NCBI GenBank assembly: GCA_020851885.1 | Contig: JADZBW010000045.1 | Coordinates: 1 to 5,837, forward strand | Source of the DNA: Fimbriimonadaceae bacterium | GTDB taxonomy: Bacteria; Armatimonadota; Fimbriimonadia; Fimbriimonadales; Fimbriimonadaceae | Reading direction: 5' to 3' | DNA length: 5,837 nt | Made by a program: the position numbers and the translations under genes | Part shown: piece by piece, positions 1-4,224 of the stretch | Numbering within the stretch: position 1 is the stretch's first letter | How the letters are laid out: each line of letters opens with the position of its first letter | Notes under the pieces: model-generated | Told to the model about the DNA's origin: nothing | The model's input: only the letters and a program-made list of their open reading frames with translations | The model's database searches: none

Positions 1-841
1 CCTTGGCTGCCACCTTTTCCAAGAGTTCCTTGAGAAGTACGTAGTGGACGTCCCCGACTTTCACGATGACGTACGTGAACTCGGGATGGAATGCGACCGC
101 CAAGTTCGCGGGGATCGTCCAAGGCGTCGTCGTCCAGATGACGGTGTAAAGGTTCGGAAACTTCTCAAAAATGCGATTCGGGTCCTCCAACAATGGAAAC
201 CGGACGTAGATCGCCTTGCTCGTGTGGTCTTGGTAAACGATCTCGGTGTCCGCGAGTGCCGTTCGACTGGTTGGGCTCCACATCGTGGATCGCAAACCCT
301 TGTAAACGTAGCCGCCTTCGACCAGTTTCTTGAAGACCCGGACGATTTCGGCTTCGAACTCGAAGTCCAGGGTGCGGTAGGGGCGCTCCCAAAGTCCGAG
401 GATTCCGAATCGTTTGAACTGCTCGGTCTGAACTTGTACGTACTTCGCCACGTGCTCACGACAGGCTTTTCGCAGTTCGGCGCCGGTCGGTGTGATCTTC
501 TGCTCAGCGAACTTCTTTGTGACCGCCTGCTCGATGGGTAGGCCATGAGTGTCGTAACCGGGCACATAGGGCGCGTGGAAACCCATCATCGTGCGTGACT
601 TGACGACGAAGTCCTTTAACGTCTTTTGGAAGGCGGTGCCAATATGGATGGGCGAGTTTGTGTAAGGTGGCCCATCGTGCAGGATGAACGTGGGCTTGCC
701 TTTGCGGCTCTCTTGGATTTGGTGATAGAGGCCCTCATCGTCCCAGATCTTTTGAATCTGCGGCTCCAAAGTGGGCAGGCCAGCCTTCATCGGAATTGTG
801 AAGTCTGGATCGGGCAGATTCAGGGTCTGTCGGAAGTCCAT
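1..841 (-). CDS. ileS: Isoleucyl-tRNA synthetase, N-terminal 280 residues (partial)
   Basis: This class I aminoacyl-tRNA synthetase charges tRNA-Ile with isoleucine in the cytoplasm and hydrolyses misactivated valine. The minus frame from ATG 839-841 is open to the left edge, giving 280 of the roughly 900-1000 residues usual for the family. An in-frame TAG lies upstream, so the start cannot be much earlier. Visible landmarks are HDGPPY (55-60), the class I signature as HIGT (66-69, bases 635-646), KDFVVKSRTM (76-85), PYVPGYDTHGLPIE (91-104), WSPTSRTALADTE (188-200) and the CP1 editing-domain motif WTTTPWTIPAN (236-246, bases 104-136). The residue order fits a type-1 bacterial IleRS rather than the eukaryote-like type 2. 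The fourth residue of HIGH is Thr, which I believe occurs in some IleRS lineages. The leader is too short for a T-box, and only a weak, distant purine run precedes the ATG. The missing part holds the rest of CP1, KMSKS and the anticodon-binding domain. Confidence 0.97.
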   Translation of the reverse strand, partial: MDFRQTLNLPDPDFTIPMKAGLPTLEPQIQKIWDDEGLYHQIQESRKGKPTFILHDGPPYTNSPIHIGTAFQKTLKDFVVKSRTMMGFHAPYVPGYDTHGLPIEQAVTKKFAEQKITPTGAELRKACREHVAKYVQVQTEQFKRFGILGLWERPYRTLDFEFEAEIVRVFKKLVEGGYVYKGLRSTMWSPTSRTALADTEIVYQDHTSKAIYVRFPLLEDPNRIFEKFPNLYTVIWTTTPWTIPANLAVAFHPEFTYVIVKVGDVHYVLLKELLEKVAAK

Positions 842-927
842 GGGAATCTGGCAGTTTACCTTCCGACTCTAGCGAGACCCGGGCGAGCCCCAGCACAACG
901 AGGTGCGCCATGCCGTATAATCAGAGC
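842..927. promoter_or_regulatory. Divergent promoter region between ileS and the polymerase gene
   Basis: This gap of about 86 bp must drive both divergent genes. On the minus strand a TAAACT hexamer (revcomp of 854-859) matches TATAAT at four of six positions and lies 12 bases before the ileS ATG, which would give a very short leader. On the plus strand a perfect TATAAT lies just before the polymerase ATG at 928 and is listed separately. There is no terminator-like hairpin, T-box or other riboswitch-like structure that I can see. The assignment of both promoters is inferred from position and sequence only. Confidence 0.45.
892..921 (+). promoter_or_regulatory. Consensus TATAAT -10 box of a probable leaderless promoter for the polymerase
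   Basis: A perfect sigma-70-type -10 hexamer, TATAAT, occupies 916-921. Counting from it, transcription would start at or next to base 928, which is the A of an in-frame ATG, so the mRNA would have no 5' leader. The best -35 candidate is AGCACA at 892-897 with an 18-bp spacer; it keeps only the ACA half of TTGACA, so the promoter may be weak or depend on an activator. The hexamer is six bases upstream of the ATG, too close for a leadered transcript. The hexamer is seen directly; its use is inferred. Confidence 0.55.
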
Positions 928-931
928 ATGG
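908..931. repeat. Inverted repeat CCATGC-N12-GCATGG around the -10 box
   Basis: CCATGC at 908-913 and GCATGG at 926-931 are perfect reverse complements separated by 12 bases, with TATAAT inside the spacer. Arm centres are 18 bp apart, a little under two helical turns, so a dimeric repressor could cover the -10 element. Each arm contains one of the two candidate start codons of the polymerase. The arms are short and could be coincidental. They do not match the E. coli LexA box or the Bacillus-type LexA box. Confidence 0.3.
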
Positions 932-2226
932 TAGACGGAAATCTACCACTCTTGAAGCAAAACCGACCGTTGCGCTATCTGTTTCTCGACTTGAACGCCT
1001 ACTTCGCTTCCGTCGAGCAACAGGAGCAGCCTGCCTTGCGCGGTCGGCCCATTGGTGTTTGCCCGGTGATGGCGGACACTTCCTTCATCATCGCTGCAAG
1101 CTATGAAGCCAAGCGATTTGGCGTCAGGACAGGCACCCAGATCGGCGAAGCGAAGCGACTCTGCCCTGACATCGAGCTGGTTCCGGCCCGCCCTCCGGTC
1201 TATGTGGCCTATCATCGCCGAATACTGGAGGTATGCGAAGCGGTCCTCCACATCGAGGAGGTCTGCAGCATCGACGAAATGCGGTTCCGTCTGATGGGCG
1301 AGGAGAAACATCCTGCCCGCGCGGTGGAGCTTGCAAAAGAGATCAAAGCGGCCATCCACGAACACGTGGGGGACCAAATGCACTGTTCCGTTGGAATCGC
1401 CCCCAATCCCTTCCTGGCCAAGTTGGCAACGGAAATCGAAAAGCCAAACGGGTTGGTCGTACTGGAATCCAAAGACCTGCCTCAAAAGTTGTTTGGACTC
1501 AATCTCACCGATTTCACGGGCATCAACAAGCGGACCGCCCTTCGCCTCAATGCAGCGGGCATCTTCACCGCCCAAGATCTCTGCGAAGCGCCACTGGAGA
1601 AAATTCGGGGCGGATTCAACAGCATCATCGGCGAACGATGGTGGTACCTGCTCCGGGGCTATGAAGTGCCGCAAGAAAAGCACGAGCGGAAGAGCCTTGG
1701 CCACTCTCACGTCCTGCCGCCAAAAATGCGTACCGACGAGGGTTGTCGGGAGGTGTTGTTGAGGCTCCTGCAAAAGGCGAGCGCCAGGTTACGCGCCAAT
1801 CGGCTTTGGGCGAGCCACATGATCGTCTTCGTGAGTTGCTTCAAAAAGAATTGGAGCGTTCGTATTGCCCTGCCGCCAACTCAAGACACGGTGACCATGA
1901 ACGAGTATTTTCTGCGCGAATGGGAGAAGCGCAGTTTCGAACTCCCAAGATCGGTCGGCGTCACCTTCTTCGACCTGAGCGTTGCCGAGCAGGTCACTCC
2001 CTCGCTCTTCGACTCCACTCAAGAGCGGTCCAAGTTCAACGACGCAATCGATTTGGTCAACCAGAAGTTCGGCAAGAACTCCGTTTATTTGGCGGGCATG
2101 GAACGGGCGAAGGACAGTGCCGACGAGAAGATCGCCTTCAACAAGACATGGCTCTTCAGCGAAGGAAAGGACGACAATGAGTGGGAAATCGACACTTTTC
2201 GCGGAATGCCTCCACCTGAGGACTGA
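928..2226 (+). CDS. Y-family translesion DNA polymerase (UmuC/DinB-like)
   Basis: This is an error-prone polymerase expected to copy past damaged template bases. Numbered from ATG 928 (432 residues), the palm starts with LDLNAYFASVE, giving catalytic D21 and steric gate F26, where DLNAYF resembles the DVNAFY of UmuC. Next come ASYEAKRFGVRTG (57-69), the catalytic SIDE with D116 and E117, NPFLAKLATEIEKPNG, a helix-hairpin-helix thumb from about N192, and a little-finger domain opening with KSLGHSHVLPP. The C-terminal part, with TPSLFD (357-362) then NQKFGKNSVYLAG, aligns with the QLNLFD clamp-binding region of UmuC. All catalytic carboxylates are present. An upstream ATG at 910 would add six residues and has GAGG six bases before it. 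I prefer 928 because TATAAT lies between the two ATGs. No umuD or imuA partner is in the window. I cannot assign the exact subfamily, so I give no symbol. Confidence 0.95.
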   Translation: MVDGNLPLLKQNRPLRYLFLDLNAYFASVEQQEQPALRGRPIGVCPVMADTSFIIAASYEAKRFGVRTGTQIGEAKRLCPDIELVPARPPVYVAYHRRILEVCEAVLHIEEVCSIDEMRFRLMGEEKHPARAVELAKEIKAAIHEHVGDQMHCSVGIAPNPFLAKLATEIEKPNGLVVLESKDLPQKLFGLNLTDFTGINKRTALRLNAAGIFTAQDLCEAPLEKIRGGFNSIIGERWWYLLRGYEVPQEKHERKSLGHSHVLPPKMRTDEGCREVLLRLLQKASARLRANRLWASHMIVFVSCFKKNWSVRIALPPTQDTVTMNEYFLREWEKRSFELPRSVGVTFFDLSVAEQVTPSLFDSTQERSKFNDAIDLVNQKFGKNSVYLAGMERAKDSADEKIAFNKTWLFSEGKDDNEWEIDTFRGMPPPED

Positions 2227-2232
2227 ACGCGA

Positions 2233-2238
2233 CACAAT
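2233..2238 (+). promoter_or_regulatory. Possible weak -10 element before the dioxygenase
   Basis: CACAAT matches TATAAT at four of six positions and sits five bases before the dioxygenase ATG, almost the same geometry as TATAAT before the polymerase ATG. A transcript from here would be leaderless. No TTGACA-like -35 is visible at 16-18 bp upstream, so this is weak, and read-through from the polymerase gene is an equally good explanation. Confidence 0.2.
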
Positions 2239-2243
2239 AGGTC

Positions 2244-3167
2244 ATGGGCTCAACGACTCTGCCTCGCCTGACTACGGGCGGCCACGAGATCGACACTTCA
2301 GTCGAGAACTTTGGTTGGCTGCGTGATTCGAATGATGCTGCCTCTGACTTCGAGGAGCTGCGCCGTCGAATGGACTCCGACGGCTATCTGTTCATCCCTG
2401 GCTTTTTCCCGAGGGAAGATGTCAGGGCAGTGAGGCTCAAGATTTGTGAGGTCCTCGCCGGCGAAGGCTTGCTGGATCCAGAAGTAGACATTGAAAAGGC
2501 CCTGGCTCGTCCCGGAATGGAACTCTATTTCCGGCCTGACATTGCCAATGGCCCCGCCAAGCCCGTCTTGGACCAGGTGATCTATGGACCCAAGATCATG
2601 GACTTCTACACGCGATTGCTGGGAGGCGAGGCCACCCACTATGACTTTACGTGGCTCCGCACGATCGTTCCCGGCAAGGGAACCTACCCCCATTGCGATG
2701 TGGTCTACATGGGTCGCGGCACCCATGAGGTCTACACGGCCTGGGTGCCTTTGGGAGACGTACCGCTGAACGTTGGCGGGTTGATCGTGCTGGAGGGAAG
2801 CCACAAGAACACGCCCAGCCTGGAGGAGTATCGGCATATGGACGTCGATACTGCTTGTCAGAACATTCCTGGGCGCAGTCAGACCGATGCCGCTGGCCGG
2901 CCTTACTTTGGCGCGATTGGAGACAACATGCCATCGCTGCGGCAAGAACTTGGTTGTCGAATACTGACGTGTCCCGAGTTCAAGATGGGAGACCTTCTGA
3001 CCTTCAATGTCTACACGGTCCATGGCTCTTTGGACAATCAGTCCACGGAGATCCGAATGTCCTCCGATTCGCGTTATCAGCTGAAGAGCCTGCCGATCGA
3101 CGAGCGCTGGGTCGGCGAGAATCCACCCGGACATGGGGGCAAGATGGTTCGCGATATGATCTGCTAG
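2244..3167 (+). CDS. PhyH-family 2-oxoglutarate/Fe(II)-dependent dioxygenase
   Basis: This 307-residue protein belongs to the phytanoyl-CoA dioxygenase superfamily, soluble non-haem iron enzymes that couple 2-oxoglutarate decarboxylation to oxidation of a small molecule. The N-terminal DGYLFIPGFFPREDV (46-60) is typical of the family. The iron-binding facial triad is visible as H150-x-D152 in TYPHCDVVY and distal H260 in YTVHGSLDN, with R271 eleven residues later as the likely 2-oxoglutarate carboxylate anchor. AWVPLGDVPLNVGGLIVLEGSH (166-187) is the conserved core strand region. No signal peptide or membrane segment is seen. The gene starts 17 bp after the polymerase stop, so co-transcription is possible. 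No Shine-Dalgarno sequence precedes the ATG, and a -10-like CACAAT lies at 2233-2238, five bases before it. The substrate cannot be predicted; the family includes halogenases, hydroxylases and natural-product oxidases, and nothing here points to an AlkB-type DNA repair enzyme. Confidence 0.92.
   Translation: MGSTTLPRLTTGGHEIDTSVENFGWLRDSNDAASDFEELRRRMDSDGYLFIPGFFPREDVRAVRLKICEVLAGEGLLDPEVDIEKALARPGMELYFRPDIANGPAKPVLDQVIYGPKIMDFYTRLLGGEATHYDFTWLRTIVPGKGTYPHCDVVYMGRGTHEVYTAWVPLGDVPLNVGGLIVLEGSHKNTPSLEEYRHMDVDTACQNIPGRSQTDAAGRPYFGAIGDNMPSLRQELGCRILTCPEFKMGDLLTFNVYTVHGSLDNQSTEIRMSSDSRYQLKSLPIDERWVGENPPGHGGKMVRDMIC
3164..3167. other. Shared palindromic stop CTAG of two convergent genes
   Basis: The dioxygenase ends with TAG at 3165-3167 on the plus strand and the HAD-YqcC gene ends with TAG on the minus strand (revcomp of 3164-3166). 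The two stop codons lie within the palindrome CTAG, itself inside GCTAGC (3163-3168). The genes therefore overlap by four bases tail to tail, and any terminator must lie inside the opposing coding sequence. I see no strong GC-rich hairpin with a U-tract nearby. Confidence 0.9.
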
Positions 3168-4171
3168 CCAAAGAGGGCGTCGAATTCGCAAAGCAGAGTC
3201 GCCAGGTGGGAGTATTCGTCTCGACCGTCGAACTCTCGAACTGCGTGGATTCCGACCATGCTTTGCGATGGCCAAGGGCCATCGGCCCGTAAGCCGTCCT
3301 CGATTCGGTCGCAAAGCACGTAGCGCAACCACTGCTCGAACGCCATCGTGTTCATGCCGAACGCGCCCATATCCTGGAAATCCTCAGGCGATGGTTTTGG
3401 AATATTCCAAATGCCTCGCGCTTTCATCTCCGCGACGATCTCCTCGTATTTGGCGCGGATCGAGCCGGTGGACGACGGCATATGGGAATTCTGGCCTTCC
3501 AGGTGGCTCGCCAACCAGGCGCGAAGGTCGCAGGGGCTCGTTGTCGCCAAAGTGTCCAATCGAATATGAGCTTGGCTTAGATCCATGAACGCCGTGATCT
3601 CATTCGGTACCGCCACACAGAAGAGCCCGGCATCGATTGCGGCCTGGATGCCATTTGTCGAATCCTCCAGTGCCACCGAATGTTTGGGATCCACCCCAAG
3701 CCTGCTGCACGCGGCCAGGTAGAGATCTGGAAAAGGCTTGGCTGAGACGACATCGTCGGCACAAAGGATGGCCTGAAAGGAGTTGTACAGTCCAAGGCGA
3801 TCGAGGTGATTGTCCACCCATGAATGTTTGGAGCTGGAGGCAACCGCCAGGGGTATGCCTTCTTGCCGGGAGGCGGTAACGAGCTCCCGAACTCCAGGGA
3901 GTGGGTCCGCCGTGTCGATGGCACTCATTCGGACGTGCTCATACTCGACCTCGACTCCGCTTCGATCGATGGACGGACCTATCTGTCGCTCAAGGATATC
4001 GATCGGGGATTCGGCGATCTGTTCGGCTCCCCTCCCGATGGCATGCTTCCAATAGGAGTCGGGAAAATCCAACCCATGTCTAAAGAAGATGTGTCGCCAT
4101 GCCTGGACTTCGGGTGTTTCTGTATCGAGGATGAGACCGTCGAAATCGAAGATAATGGCTTGAAGGGGCAC
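3164..4171 (-). CDS. HAD-superfamily beta-phosphoglucomutase-like protein fused to a YqcC/DUF446 domain
   Basis: Read from GTG 4171 the protein has 335 residues in two parts. Residues 1 to about 225 form a HAD subfamily I enzyme: motif I IIFDFDGLILDTE with nucleophile D9 and acid/base D11, a helical cap, motif II VASSS (S112), motif III K145 in SAKPFPDLYL, and motif IV LEDSTNG with E169 and D170. These positions closely match Lactococcus beta-phosphoglucomutase, which supports the GTG start. The in-frame TTG at 4231 would add 20 unconserved residues and overlap rnj. Residues about 236-335 match E. coli YqcC (DUF446): FGMNTMAFEQWLRYVL against YqcC FFMDTMEPLEWLQWVL, and an ending with LDALF in both. 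An ATG at 3479-3481 (M231) could start a separate 105-residue YqcC; GGAAGG (3495-3500) lies 13 bases ahead of it. The HAD part is probably a sugar-phosphate mutase or phosphatase of unknown substrate; the function of DUF446 is unknown. Confidence 0.9.
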   Translation of the reverse strand: MPLQAIIFDFDGLILDTETPEVQAWRHIFFRHGLDFPDSYWKHAIGRGAEQIAESPIDILERQIGPSIDRSGVEVEYEHVRMSAIDTADPLPGVRELVTASRQEGIPLAVASSSKHSWVDNHLDRLGLYNSFQAILCADDVVSAKPFPDLYLAACSRLGVDPKHSVALEDSTNGIQAAIDAGLFCVAVPNEITAFMDLSQAHIRLDTLATTSPCDLRAWLASHLEGQNSHMPSSTGSIRAKYEEIVAEMKARGIWNIPKPSPEDFQDMGAFGMNTMAFEQWLRYVLCDRIEDGLRADGPWPSQSMVGIHAVREFDGRDEYSHLATLLCEFDALFG

Positions 4172-4224
4172 GGACCAAGTTTGACATGCGTCCGGGACGA
4201 CTTGAGGCTGAACTGGTACCCTGA
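4172..4224. promoter_or_regulatory. Short divergent intergenic region between HAD-YqcC and rnj
   Basis: These 53 bp must contain the promoters of both divergent genes unless they start within coding sequence. The only consensus-like element is TTGACA at 4181-4186 on the plus strand, but no good -10 lies 16-18 bp downstream of it. TACCCT (4217-4222), preceded by TG as in extended -10 elements, is close to the rnj ATG but too far from that TTGACA. On the minus strand CAAACT lies six bases before GTG 4171. None of these is convincing alone. Confidence 0.25.

Noticed and set aside
44..567. Two open frames within the ileS region in the wrong frame or strand
   Set aside because: The third frame on the minus strand gives a clear IleRS with all N-terminal motifs, so these are shadows.
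842..927. T-box or other riboswitch upstream of ileS
   Set aside because: The space is under 90 bp and shared with a divergent promoter. No stem with a specifier loop or T-box core is visible.
842..940. LexA/SOS box before the polymerase
   Set aside because: Neither CTG-N10-CAG of the E. coli type nor CGAAC-N4-GTTCG of the Bacillus type is present. An unfamiliar LexA variant cannot be excluded.
943..1773. Long open frame of 276 codons antisense to the polymerase gene
   Set aside because: It lies wholly opposite a gene with intact catalytic motifs, its translation shows no recognisable domain, and long antisense frames are expected in coding DNA of this composition.
2298..3332. Open frame of 344 codons antisense to the dioxygenase
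   Set aside because: It mirrors the PhyH gene and runs into the HAD-YqcC coding strand in another frame. The translation is Arg/Pro-rich and low in recognisable motifs.
4181..4186. TTGACA as the -35 of the rnj promoter
   Set aside because: No acceptable -10 lies at 16-18 bp, and the nearest candidate (4217-4222) is about 30 bp away. It is mentioned only in the intergenic-region entry.
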